A stretch of DNA of 64,000 nt from an uncultured Pseudomonadota bacterium (GTDB lineage Bacteria; Pseudomonadota; Gammaproteobacteria; Burkholderiales; JALYOK01). The stretch is taken from assembly GCA_902826775.1 (NCBI GenBank), contig CADEHE010000001.1, positions 310,001 through 374,000 of the forward strand, given 5' to 3'. Of the stretch, positions 33,354 through 44,572 are shown in pieces. The position numbers and the translations under genes were made by a program. How positions within the stretch are numbered: the first letter of the stretch is position 1; every line of letters begins with the position of its first letter. The notes beneath the pieces are model-generated. The model did no database searches. It was not told the DNA's origin and worked only from the letters and a program-made list of their open reading frames with translations.

Positions 33354-33958
33354 GACCGTTGCAGCACCAGCTTCTGATACATGCCGCCGAAAAACGTCTC
33401 CCATCGAATATCGCAACGCTGCGCCTGAAGCGGCATAGATATCTTTATCGGGTGGCGCCACAGAGCTAGAGAGTAAGGTGCCAACATGCGCAACAGAGCG
33501 CCTAGCGGGGCGCGCAGCGGCTGCCACGACCTCGGCGCGTGGTGATCGACGATCACGATCTTGCCGCCTGGCCTGACCACACGCCGGGCCTCTGCGAGCG
33601 TGCGACTGCGAATAGGCAGCGGTTGTTCGTGCAGGAGGAAGACAAGCGCGGCCTGGTCGTACCGCGCCATGGACAGCGCCATCGCCGCCGCGTCTTGGTG
33701 CAAAATCTGCACGCGGCTATACGCGCCGAGCTTAGCGCGTAAATTGACAAGTTGTACTGGCAGCACGTCCATCACATCCAAACGCTCCATCACTCCCAAA
33801 CGCCGAACAAGTTGCGCGGTGAAATCGCCATATACGCAGACGATCTGCAGTGTATATCCCTCAATGCGGGCGCCAAGTTCATTTAGCGCAGCATCGCGAT
33901 GCGGATCAACAAGGGCGCAGCCTTGCCGCGCCGGTGCACGCAGAGTGAGGGCGTGCAC
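33350..33958 (-). CDS. rquA: RquA-like protein (rhodoquinone biosynthesis), short N-terminus
   Basis: RquA converts ubiquinone to rhodoquinone using the amino group of SAM. The 202-residue protein shows the features I associate with RquA rather than ordinary methyltransferases: VCVYGDFT in place of a glycine-rich SAM loop, LDVMDVLPVQLVNLRAKL, VFLLHEQPLPIR, VVRPGGKIVIVDHH and the C-terminal ETFFGGMYQKLVL. The usual tryptophan-rich N-terminal segment of about 30-40 residues is missing: the GTG at 33958 opens only 17 bases after the previous stop, and the frame upstream does not encode it. It could therefore be a shortened RquA or a close paralogue with another job. Confidence 0.72.
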   Translation of the reverse strand: MHALTLRAPARQGCALVDPHRDAALNELGARIEGYTLQIVCVYGDFTAQLVRRLGVMERLDVMDVLPVQLVNLRAKLGAYSRVQILHQDAAAMALSMARYDQAALVFLLHEQPLPIRSRTLAEARRVVRPGGKIVIVDHHAPRSWQPLRAPLGALLRMLAPYSLALWRHPIKISMPLQAQRCDIRWETFFGGMYQKLVLQRS

Positions 33959-33975
33959 CGGCAGTGGGGAGCGCG

Positions 33976-34776
33976 CTAGCGCAGTTCTCCGAACAGCAGG
34001 CTGTGGTCGGAGATGTTCTTTACAAAATTGACCCGGTCATCGCCGCTGCGGTTGACCCAGCCGTCAACCAGAACCTCAGCAGGTGCTTGGGCTTGAGTTA
34101 GAAAACTCAATTCGCTGCTGGCGATCACGTGATCGAGGTTGCTCTTGCGCTTGCCGTCGCTGCTCCACGTGTGAGCGTGCGTTTTCGGCAGCACCCGCAT
34201 GCCATGGGTGTGAGCTGCTTGCTCCAACGCCGCGATCTCCTCGGCGGCGGAGGCGCCGTTGGTCTGTCCCATGGTGTTGAGATCTCCTAGCGCGACTAGG
34301 CGCGCCGCGCCGTCCTGCTCTGGCAGTGCCGCCAAGCGATCTCGCAGGCTCCAAATCTTGTCGAACATCAGTTTGCGGTTGGCGAAAGCTTGCGCATCCT
34401 TGCCGCTATCGGTGTGCAAGAAGAGAAAATTGGTGAACGCGTCTTGCCGTTTCGGTAAAACGCTCAGCAACCCGCCCGGGCGCAGATTGACGTTGCCGAC
34501 CTGCAACTCGCGCCTTTGCGTGTACAGCACCTGTTCGAATTTGCCGCGGCGCCAGCCGACCAAAATCTCGATCGACCGCGTCGAATCAGTGAAAGCGAAA
34601 TCATAGTCGGCTAGATGATCGCTGCGCACCAAGCGGCGCGCGGCATCTTTGTCAAGAAACTCCAAGATGCCAATGACGTCTGGGCTGTGATTGGCGATCA
34701 ACTGTCCGACCGCGCGCACGCGCTGCGGGTTGTACTTGAACTTCTCGACATTCCAAACCGCAAATGAAAAACTCAT
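33976..34776 (-). CDS. Endonuclease/exonuclease/phosphatase family protein
   Basis: The 266-residue protein begins MSFSFAVWNVEKFKYN at an ATG (34776) with a good ggagg site. EEP-fold metal and catalytic motifs are present: WNVEKF (N and E), GILEFLD, VALGDLNTMG (the GDxN motif), SNLDHVIAS and the C-terminal SDHSLLFGEL. No signal peptide, so probably cytosolic. Such proteins cleave nucleic acids, phospho-sugars or phospholipids; the substrate here is unknown. It sits between the cupin and the RquA-like gene. Confidence 0.87.
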   Translation of the reverse strand: MSFSFAVWNVEKFKYNPQRVRAVGQLIANHSPDVIGILEFLDKDAARRLVRSDHLADYDFAFTDSTRSIEILVGWRRGKFEQVLYTQRRELQVGNVNLRPGGLLSVLPKRQDAFTNFLFLHTDSGKDAQAFANRKLMFDKIWSLRDRLAALPEQDGAARLVALGDLNTMGQTNGASAAEEIAALEQAAHTHGMRVLPKTHAHTWSSDGKRKSNLDHVIASSELSFLTQAQAPAEVLVDGWVNRSGDDRVNFVKNISDHSLLFGELR

Positions 34777-34878
34777 TGTGCTGCCTCCGCAGGTGAAGTT
34801 CAGCCGCTGCAATTGTAGGCTTCTGCACGGTCGCCGTGCCCGCCAAGGGCGCAAACGTGCTTGGGCGGGAACGAAGTG

Positions 34879-35247
34879 CTAGATTTGGGGCGCCCAATAG
34901 CCGTCGCAGCGGCTTGCCTCGTCGTCACTCGGCCACGGAGGCATGGTGGTGATCAGCAGCTCGAGCGTTTCGCTGCCATCGTTGCGAAACTGAAAGCATG
35001 TCCCGGCGCTGAGCGTGAAGATTGTGCGCGCGCGAAGCGCGTCAGTACGTTCGCCCGTGGCGTCACGCCGCCAAAGCCGCCCGCTACCGCACAGACAGTA
35101 CCAAATCTCCTCCACGCTGGCGTGGCGCACGGCACGCGAAACCGCGCCGGCAGCCAGCGAGCAATGTATGACGCTTGCTTGGGCGGTGCGTACCAGGACG
35201 CGGATGTTTGAGCCATCGGGCGCGATTTGGATCGGTTGAGAGGACAT
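34879..35247 (-). CDS. Small cupin-domain protein
   Basis: The 122-residue protein has a single cupin barrel, with RHASVEEIWYCLCGSGRLWR matching cupin motif 1 and FTLSAGTCFQFRNDG matching motif 2. It is cytosolic. Function cannot be told; small cupins act as isomerases, dioxygenases or ligand sensors. It starts the leftward block that includes the EEP and RquA-like genes. Confidence 0.85.
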   Translation of the reverse strand: MSSQPIQIAPDGSNIRVLVRTAQASVIHCSLAAGAVSRAVRHASVEEIWYCLCGSGRLWRRDATGERTDALRARTIFTLSAGTCFQFRNDGSETLELLITTMPPWPSDDEASRCDGYWAPQI

Positions 35248-35320
35248 ACTGCCTACAGAGTGCGAACGAAAGCGAGACTTCTCAGCACTAATTTAGAGGA
35301 GTATATGGCAGTATAAAAGC

Positions 35321-37840
<2,520 letters not shown>

Positions 37841-37960
37841 GCGAACCGATCGAATTTAGGGGAGGGATAAAAGGAAAAGTCGCAAGATGATAAGGAGCTT
37901 CGCGGGTAAGTTGCAAGCCGCGAATGCGTAGTGTTCTGTCATTTGATTGAAATTTACCTG

Positions 37961-39058
37961 TTATTTCAAGCGCTGATAGCGCGCGCCGGGCAGGGTGCAA
38001 ATTAAGCCGTCGAGCTCCAATTGCAGCAGTTTGCTGCTAATTTCATCTGCTCCGAGGCCGCTGCGTGCGGCCAGCTCGTCCACGCCAACAGGATCAAATC
38101 CTAAATGCGCCAAGAACGGGTCTTGCGTTTCGCTCGCCGCTGGCGCACCGTCGTGAGCAAGGTTGGGGCCGCCGGCAGAGGCGTCGCCAGCCCAACCGAT
38201 TTCTTCCAGCACATCTTGGGCGGACTCGACCAGCTTCGCGCCTTGTTTAATCAATGCGTGGCAACCGCGCGCGAAGGGCGAGTGTATTGATCCGGGGATG
38301 GCAAACACTTCCCGCCCCTGTTCGGTGGCGAGCCGCGCAGTAATGAGCGAGCCGCTCGAGGTCGTTGCTTCGACGACGAGACAGCCTTTGGCGAGCCCGC
38401 TAATGATGCGGTTGCGGCGCGGGAAATTGTTTGCCAGCGCTGGCGTGCCCAGGGGAAACTCGGAAATGATCGCGCCGTGCTGAGCGAGCTGCTTGGCGAG
38501 ATCTAGATTGCGCTTCGGGTAAACGATGTCCATGCCAGTGCCGATGACCGCGACGCTGCTTGCTTTACCTCCGAGGCCGCCACGATGTGCTGCTGCGTCG
38601 ATGCCCAGCGCCAAACCGCTGACAATCGTTAGCCCTGCCTCGCTCAATGCCCGCGCAAAATTTTCGGCGTTGGCCATGCCTTGTGCTGAGGCGTTGCGGC
38701 TGCCAACCACTGCCAAGCTAGGCGCAGTCAGCAGTTCGCGTCGCCCTACCACGTACAACAGCGGCGGCGGGTCGGCGATCTCTAATAACTGGGCCGGATA
38801 GTGCGAATCGCCGAGTGTGACCAGAAAATGATTATCCATCGCCAGCCACCGCAAGCTTGGCGACAAGGCGGCGCTATCCAAGCCGTTGTGGATGGCAGCG
38901 GCGATCGGCGCCTTGACGATGCGTGTCAAGGCATGAACTGGGGCGGCGAGAACTTCCTCCGGAGAGCCGAACTCAGTCAGCAGCCGCCGTAGCGACTCGT
39001 CGCCGAGGCCGGGGATCAGCGTGAGCTGAACCCAGGCGGCGATTTCATTGTTCGTCAA
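37961..39058 (-). CDS. dprA: DNA-processing protein DprA (Smf)
   Basis: DprA protects incoming single-stranded DNA and loads RecA during natural transformation. The 365-residue protein has an N-terminal helical segment (LIPGLGDESLRRLLTEFGSP), the Rossmann-type core with SLAVVGSRNASAQG, TIVSGLALGIDAAAHRG, FPRRNRIISGLAKGCLVVEA and FAIPGSIHSPFARGCHALIK, and a small C-terminal winged-helix-like domain. It lies 30 bases downstream of the LysM gene in the same direction. Confidence 0.96.
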   Translation of the reverse strand: MTNNEIAAWVQLTLIPGLGDESLRRLLTEFGSPEEVLAAPVHALTRIVKAPIAAAIHNGLDSAALSPSLRWLAMDNHFLVTLGDSHYPAQLLEIADPPPLLYVVGRRELLTAPSLAVVGSRNASAQGMANAENFARALSEAGLTIVSGLALGIDAAAHRGGLGGKASSVAVIGTGMDIVYPKRNLDLAKQLAQHGAIISEFPLGTPALANNFPRRNRIISGLAKGCLVVEATTSSGSLITARLATEQGREVFAIPGSIHSPFARGCHALIKQGAKLVESAQDVLEEIGWAGDASAGGPNLAHDGAPAASETQDPFLAHLGFDPVGVDELAARSGLGADEISSKLLQLELDGLICTLPGARYQRLK

Positions 39059-39088
39059 CGTAACGGCGCACGTCGTCGCCTGGGCGGA

Positions 39089-40246
39089 CTAACTCGGGTT
39101 ACGAACGTCGTCGCCGACGTGCAACGGCCGCTCGCTCTTCACTACGAGCGCGTACGCTACGCGGTCGAAGGTGCGAAACACGAACAGCAGGCCAGTGCGC
39201 TCGTCCGGCAGCCGGATGGTTTCAGCGTTGTTGAGCCATCGCCCGCTCTCTTTCAAAATAGATTTCACTGTTTCCCCATGGCGGTAGGAGGCCAGCACAT
39301 GGCCGCGCTCCAGCCCGTCGCGCGCGCCCTTGTTCAGCACCACGATCTGGCCTTGGCCAAGCTCAGCCACCGCTTCATATGCGGATACGATGCGCGCCTT
39401 GATCTGTCGCTCCGGCGCACGCGGGACGTAGGCAAAGATCATTTCCTCCTTGCTGGGGACGAGCCGGTCGCGCTTGTTGATCTCCATTTTGGAATGCACG
39501 ATCTCCACCGTGCTGGGCTCGCCCGGGCGCGTGACCTGCGCCTCGCCCAGGTAAACCGCTTCGTAGCCGATTACTTCGCTGGACTCGGGATCGCGCAGCG
39601 CACGCCCCGGCCGGTAGACCTGCCAGTCACGCTGACTGTTATCTTGAATGCCTTCGACGTAGGCGACGTTGCCCGCACCGACCATCACGCGGTTTTCTTC
39701 CGTAGCAACGATGACGGGCGAACGCGATAGCTGTGATTCGTCAACAACTAGCGGGCGCGAGAGGAAGGGGTCGATGGCCGAGGGCGCAATGCTCGGAATT
39801 GCGCCAGCGGCAACGGCTTGCTTGCGTACGCGCGGGCTTAACTTCACCACGCGGCCACCGCCGCCGCCTTGCTCGAGCACCAGCATCGGTTTGCCGTCGG
39901 CGCCCAGCTTCATGGCGACGACATTGCCGGGATAGATAAGATGCGGATTCTTGATCGCCGTCTTATTCATGCGCCAAAGTTCGGGCCAACGCCACGGATC
40001 GTTCAAGAAGCGCGCCGATATATCCCAAAGCGTGTCGCCTGGCTGAACCGTGTAACGCTCGGGCGCATCCGCCCGAACTTGCAAATCGTCGCCCTGTCGC
40101 AATCTTTGTTGCTGTGCCGGGTCTGCCGCCCGTGCTGTCTGGCCCAATAATGTCAACGTTATAATGGCGGCAGCGCCTAAGCAGCGTTTTACCAAGGAAG
40201 ATGAAGCAGTAGCAATGCGCATAAATCGAGGGACCGGTAAGTTCAT
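39089..40246 (-). CDS. Exported LysM-domain protein
   Basis: The 385-residue protein has a signal peptide ending near LLGQTARA and one LysM peptidoglycan-binding domain at about 65-112 (YTVQPGDTLWDISARFLNDP). A long unique C-terminal domain follows. This protein is regularly found before dprA in betaproteobacteria, but its role is not defined. The start could also be the Met at residue 9 (40222). It diverges from def. Confidence 0.9.
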   Translation of the reverse strand: MNLPVPRFMRIATASSSLVKRCLGAAAIITLTLLGQTARAADPAQQQRLRQGDDLQVRADAPERYTVQPGDTLWDISARFLNDPWRWPELWRMNKTAIKNPHLIYPGNVVAMKLGADGKPMLVLEQGGGGGRVVKLSPRVRKQAVAAGAIPSIAPSAIDPFLSRPLVVDESQLSRSPVIVATEENRVMVGAGNVAYVEGIQDNSQRDWQVYRPGRALRDPESSEVIGYEAVYLGEAQVTRPGEPSTVEIVHSKMEINKRDRLVPSKEEMIFAYVPRAPERQIKARIVSAYEAVAELGQGQIVVLNKGARDGLERGHVLASYRHGETVKSILKESGRWLNNAETIRLPDERTGLLFVFRTFDRVAYALVVKSERPLHVGDDVRNPS

Positions 40247-40293
40247 GAAGTGCGCTAGATTCTGAAGATAATTGGTTATACGGGCAAGATTTT

Positions 40294-40797
40294 ATGCCAA
40301 AGTTAACGATCTTGAAGTATCCTGACCCGCGGTTGCACAAAATCGCACGACCCGTGGAAAATGTCAACGATTCGGTGCGCCAACTTATCGACGACATGGC
40401 CGAGACCATGTACGCCGCGCCCGGGATCGGTTTGGCCGCGTCGCAAGTTGACCAGCACCTTGAAATAATTGTGTTGGATGTGAGCGAGGAGCGCGACAAC
40501 CTGCGGGTGCTGATAAACCCGCGTATAACCAAGGCCGAAGGCAAGGCCAAGCGGGAAGAAGGGTGCTTGTCCGTACCGGGTATTTACGACGAGATCGAGC
40601 GCGCCGAGTGCATCACAGTGGACGCCCTGGACCGCAATGGCAAGCCGTTCACGCTGCAAGCAGATGGCTTGCTGGCCGTGTGCATCCAGCACGAAATGGA
40701 TCACCTTAAAGGCAAGGTCTTTGTCGAGTATCTGTCTTCGATGAAACAGAATCGCATCCGCACGAAGCTCAAGAAGCAAGCGCGGCAGGCGGCGTAG
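40294..40797 (+). CDS. def: Peptide deformylase
   Basis: Def removes the formyl group from new proteins. The 167-residue enzyme has all three motifs: [19 protein letters not shown] (metal-binding Cys) and [12 protein letters not shown] (HExxH). It is divergent from the LysM gene across only 47 bases and is followed 11 bases later by fmt, the usual pair. Confidence 0.97.
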   Translation: MPKLTILKYPDPRLHKIARPVENVNDSVRQLIDDMAETMYAAPGIGLAASQVDQHLEIIVLDVSEERDNLRVLINPRITKAEGKAKREEGCLSVPGIYDEIERAECITVDALDRNGKPFTLQADGLLAVCIQHEMDHLKGKVFVEYLSSMKQNRIRTKLKKQARQAA

Positions 40798-40808
40798 CTA
40801 CTCACAAA

Positions 40809-41744
40809 TTGCGCATCGTCTACGCGGGCACCCCGCCCTTCGCCGCGACTATTCTGACCGCGCTGCTGGCTAGCAGGCACCGGGTAGTGTTAGTACTTAC
40901 TCAACCGGATCGACCTTCTGGGCGGGGACTAAAGTTCTTGCCCTCAGCAGTAAAGACCGTGGCGGTGGCGCATGGCATAGCCATCGCGCAGCCGCCAACG
41001 CTGCGGACGTCGGAGGCGCAGCAGCCGATTCGCGAAGCGGGCGCCGACGTCATAGTCGTTGCCGCATACGGCCTGATTCTGCCGCAGGCAGTACTAGACC
41101 TGGCCAAGTACGGGGCGGTCAACGTTCACGCCTCGCTCCTGCCGCGCTGGCGCGGTGCCGCCCCCATACAACGCGCAATCCTGGCTGGCGACCGCGCCAC
41201 TGGGGTCACCATCATGCAAATGGATGCTGGATTGGACACGGGGTATATGCTGTTAAGCCGCTTGTGTTCTATTCATCCAAACGACACTGCTGGCAGTGTA
41301 GAAGAGATTTTAGCGAAACTGGGAGCGCAAGCGCTGCTTGAGGCACTCGACGTGATCGAGGTTGGCGAAGCGCGAGCCGAGCCGCAGCCTAGCGAGGGCG
41401 TGACCTATGCGAACAAGATTCAGAAAGGGGAGGCGCGCCTGGATTTCAATCTCCCGGCGCTGCAACTTGATCGCGCGATACGCGCCTTTAACCCAAACCC
41501 GATCGCCTTTACATCGTTTCGGGGCGAGCCCTTGCGCATTTGGAGCGGCGAGCCGCTAGCAGAAGCGGCTGGCGCCGCTCCAGCAGGCACTCTGGAACTG
41601 CGACTCGACGGCACCGTGTCCGTGACCTGCGGCCAAGGCTCGCTCCTGCTGCGCGAAGTGCAGCGCCCCGGGGGTAAGCCAGTAAGCGCGCCGGCTTGGG
41701 CGGCAGGCGTCCGGCTGAAGCCGGGTGAGCGCTTAGGTCTTTGA
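40809..41744 (+). CDS. fmt: Methionyl-tRNA formyltransferase
   Basis: Fmt formylates initiator Met-tRNA. The 311-residue protein starts with TTG and reads MRIVYAGTPPFAATILTALL, the typical N-terminus. TQPDRPSGRGLKF and NVHASLLPRWRGAAPIQRAI (the catalytic region) follow, with the C-terminal OB-like domain after residue 205. The TTG is the only start giving the full Rossmann fold. Confidence 0.96.
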   Translation: MRIVYAGTPPFAATILTALLASRHRVVLVLTQPDRPSGRGLKFLPSAVKTVAVAHGIAIAQPPTLRTSEAQQPIREAGADVIVVAAYGLILPQAVLDLAKYGAVNVHASLLPRWRGAAPIQRAILAGDRATGVTIMQMDAGLDTGYMLLSRLCSIHPNDTAGSVEEILAKLGAQALLEALDVIEVGEARAEPQPSEGVTYANKIQKGEARLDFNLPALQLDRAIRAFNPNPIAFTSFRGEPLRIWSGEPLAEAAGAAPAGTLELRLDGTVSVTCGQGSLLLREVQRPGGKPVSAPAWAAGVRLKPGERLGL

Positions 41745-41835
41745 ATTGCGGCAACCGGCCTCATGGTAGAAGCGCTGAATCATTTCACGGGGCGCTGGTC
41801 TTACGCTGGCGAACTTTTATAAGGAGTTGCTAACG

Positions 41836-42684
41836 ATGTTTGGTAATTGGCTAAAGACGGGCATTTTGATGGCTGGCATCGTTGCCCTTTTTGGCACGAT
41901 CGGCGCTGCGCTCGGCGGCGGTCAAGGCATGATGATTGCGCTGCTGATTGCCGCCGGAATGAACCTGTACGCGTACTGGTTCTCGGACAAGATGGTGCTG
42001 CGCATGTACAACGCGCAAGAAGTCGACGCCTCCAGCGCGCCGCAACTTTTCAACATGGTGCATGAGTTGGCACAGCGCGCGCAGTTGCCGATGCCTAAAG
42101 TGTATTTGATCGACGAAGAGCAACCGAACGCTTTTGCCACGGGGCGCAACCCGGAGCACGCTGCGGTCGCCGCGACGACGGGCATTTTGCGCATTTTGAG
42201 CGCGCGTGAACTGCGTGGCGTGATGGCGCATGAATTGGCCCACGTCAAACACCGCGATATTTTGATTTCGACCATATCCGCCACGATCGCCGGCGCGATA
42301 TCCTCGATCGGCAACTTCGGCATGATGTTCGGCTCTCATCGCAACGGAGAAGGGCAAGGCAACCCGCTCGCCGGCCTGTTGCTCATGATCGTTGCGCCCA
42401 TCGCTGCGATGCTGATTCAGTTTGCCATTTCGCGCGCGCGCGAGTTCGAGGCCGACCGCGGCGGCGCCGAAATCTCGGGTGACCCAGAAGCGCTGGCATC
42501 GGCCTTGGACAAGATCCATCGCTACGCGCGCGGTATCCCCATGCCGACAGCCGAGGCGCATCCCGCTACAGCACAAATGATGATTGCCAACCCGCTGTCG
42601 GGCGGCAATCTGCGCGGCCTGTTCAGCACTCACCCCGAAGTCGGCGAGCGAATTGCCCGGCTGATGGCGTTTGCGCGCGGCTAG
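41836..42684 (+). CDS. htpX: Membrane zinc metalloprotease HtpX
   Basis: HtpX is an inner-membrane M48 protease for damaged membrane proteins. The ATG at 41836 has AAGGAG nine bases upstream and gives 282 residues. The membrane segments are [17 protein letters not shown] and [18 protein letters not shown] near the N-terminus and two more around 150-200. The HExxH is in [13 protein letters not shown] and the third ligand in [11 protein letters not shown]. The frame opens 9 bases earlier with a TTG, which is less likely. Confidence 0.96.
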   Translation: MFGNWLKTGILMAGIVALFGTIGAALGGGQGMMIALLIAAGMNLYAYWFSDKMVLRMYNAQEVDASSAPQLFNMVHELAQRAQLPMPKVYLIDEEQPNAFATGRNPEHAAVAATTGILRILSARELRGVMAHELAHVKHRDILISTISATIAGAISSIGNFGMMFGSHRNGEGQGNPLAGLLLMIVAPIAAMLIQFAISRAREFEADRGGAEISGDPEALASALDKIHRYARGIPMPTAEAHPATAQMMIANPLSGGNLRGLFSTHPEVGERIARLMAFARG

Positions 42685-42714
42685 TCGCCAGCGCGGCGGC
42701 ACTTCTGACCGCTT

Positions 42715-44010
42715 GTGATTGAAGCACAGCGGCTGGCGAGCGCAGCGATTGCGCAGGTGCTCGCCGGCCGCAGTCTCGCGGCGGTTCTTGCCGCCGTGCC
42801 GCAGTCCCCAGCGCCCTCCTCCGCCAATTCCGTTCACAGCCAGCGCGCGCTCGCGCAAGAGCTGATCTACGGCTCGCTGCGCGAGTATGGGCGGATCAAC
42901 GCGCAACTGGAGCGTTTGTTGCGCAAACCGGTTGCCAGCGCGCAGCTGCGCTGCTTGCTCGTGGCGGCCTTGTATCAGCTTCAATACATGCGCGCGCCCG
43001 AGTTCGCGGTCGTCGACAGCGCCGTGCGCACTGTGGCGGCTCTTGGACAGCCACATGCGAAGGGGCTAGTTAACGCTGTGTTGCGCGCTTTTCTGCGGCA
43101 AAGAGCCGAGTTGGAGGCGTTACTGGCTGCCGACGAAGTCGCGCGCTTCAATTACCCGCAGTGGTGGATCGATCAACTTCGGCGGGACTTTCCTGACCGT
43201 TGGGAGAGCATGCTGCGCGCCGGGGGCGAACGCCCGCCCATGACGCTGCGGGTGAATGTCCGCCGAACATCTTTGCAAGACTATCTCCGGCGACTCGCGG
43301 CGGCCGACATCGTGGCTGTTGCGATGGGCGCGAGTGGCTTACGGCTGGCCAAGCCGGTGCCGGTGGACAGCGTGCCTGGATTCCACGATGGCATCGTTTC
43401 CGTGCAAGACCTGTCGGCACAGTACGCCGCGCCGTTGCTTGACGCTCGCAATGGAATGCGGGTGCTGGACGCGTGCGCCGCCCCAGGCGGCAAGAGCTGC
43501 CACATTTTGGAGTTGGCAGAGGTGGAACTTCTAGCGCTCGATCACGATACTGGGCGTCTGGCGCGAGTCGAAGACAACCTGGCGCGCTTAGGATTGCGCG
43601 CCCATTTGCGCGCTGCCGATGCGGGGGAGCCGCGGATCTGGTGGGATGGCGAGCCGTTCGACCGCATTCTGCTCGACGTCCCGTGTAGCGGCTCGGGTGT
43701 GGTACGCCGCCATCCGGACATTAAATGGCTCAGGCGTGTCGCGGATATCCCACAGTTCGCCTTACAACAAGCAAGGCTGCTCGAAGCCGTTTGGCCCACT
43801 CTTCGGGCGCATGGTAAATTGCTCTACGCCAGCTGCTCGGTGTTCGGCGCGGAGAACGATCAGCAAATGCAGCAGTTCATGGCGCGACACAGCGACGCGC
43901 GGCGACTTCCCGTCACCGTCCCTGGCGACGAACAAGGATCAACGCTCGGCCAGATTTTTCCGGATGAGTCTCACGACGGGTTTTACTACGCTTTGTTGGA
44001 GAAGGTGTAA
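42715..44010 (+). CDS. rsmB: 16S rRNA (cytosine967-C5)-methyltransferase
   Basis: RsmB (Sun) methylates C967 of 16S rRNA. The 431-residue protein starts at a GTG. It has the N-terminal NusB-like RNA-binding domain (about 1-135), the SAM motif DACAAPGGKSCHILEL, DVPCSGSGVVRRHPDIKW with one catalytic Cys and YASCSVFGAEND with the other. It overlaps the following DUF4390-type gene. Confidence 0.96.
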   Translation: MIEAQRLASAAIAQVLAGRSLAAVLAAVPQSPAPSSANSVHSQRALAQELIYGSLREYGRINAQLERLLRKPVASAQLRCLLVAALYQLQYMRAPEFAVVDSAVRTVAALGQPHAKGLVNAVLRAFLRQRAELEALLAADEVARFNYPQWWIDQLRRDFPDRWESMLRAGGERPPMTLRVNVRRTSLQDYLRRLAAADIVAVAMGASGLRLAKPVPVDSVPGFHDGIVSVQDLSAQYAAPLLDARNGMRVLDACAAPGGKSCHILELAEVELLALDHDTGRLARVEDNLARLGLRAHLRAADAGEPRIWWDGEPFDRILLDVPCSGSGVVRRHPDIKWLRRVADIPQFALQQARLLEAVWPTLRAHGKLLYASCSVFGAENDQQMQQFMARHSDARRLPVTVPGDEQGSTLGQIFPDESHDGFYYALLEKV

Positions 44011-44551
44011 GGCGTTCGCGCTCTTGCTGGCGGTCATCTTTTGCCTCGCCAGCGGCTTCGTGCGAGGCGAGAGCATTGTTGCGCGCAGCGCGCAGCTTGA
44101 TCCGGATGAAGAGGGTTATCACCTGAACGCCGATTTTGACGTCGAGCTCACCCAGACTCTGGTCGACGCGCTGGCGCGCGGCGTGCCGTTGTACTTCGTG
44201 GTGGAACTGGATGTTTGGCGCGAGCGCGACTGGTGGTTCGATAAATTGGTGGTGAGCAGCAAGCTTACCCGCAGACTTTCCTACAATTCACTTACGCGGC
44301 AATACCGTCTCGCCACCGGTGGCTTATACCAGAACTTCTTTCAATTAGACGAGGCGCTGCGCGTGCTCGGCCGCGTGCGCGGCGCGCCACGGGTGAACCG
44401 CAGTTTGTTTAAGCGCGCCCGAACACATCAGGCGGAAGTGCGCATGAGTCTGGACGCGGCGCAGCTGCCGAGTTTGTTTCAACTCGATGCATTTGCTTCC
44501 CCTGACTGGAGGTTGAACGTCGTGGCGTATTCCTGGAGCATTGCGCCATGA
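43964..44551 (+). CDS. DUF4390-type exported protein
   Basis: The likely start is the ATG at 43964, giving 195 residues that overlap the last 47 bases of rsmB. A signal peptide is visible (KAFALLLAVIFCLASGFVRG). The mature part (FDVELTQTLVDALARGVPLY, YNSLTRQYRLATGGLYQNFF) matches the small exported family regularly found between rsmB and ntrY in betaproteobacteria. No function is known. The frame remains open far upstream inside rsmB, but that part is out-of-frame shadow. Confidence 0.82.
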   Translation: MSLTTGFTTLCWRRCKAFALLLAVIFCLASGFVRGESIVARSAQLDPDEEGYHLNADFDVELTQTLVDALARGVPLYFVVELDVWRERDWWFDKLVVSSKLTRRLSYNSLTRQYRLATGGLYQNFFQLDEALRVLGRVRGAPRVNRSLFKRARTHQAEVRMSLDAAQLPSLFQLDAFASPDWRLNVVAYSWSIAP

Positions 44552-44572
44552 GCGCGAGAGGCTGCGGCTGAG

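Noticed and set aside
41851-43056. A 401-codon minus-strand frame
   Set aside because: It is antisense to htpX and rsmB and shows no family features.
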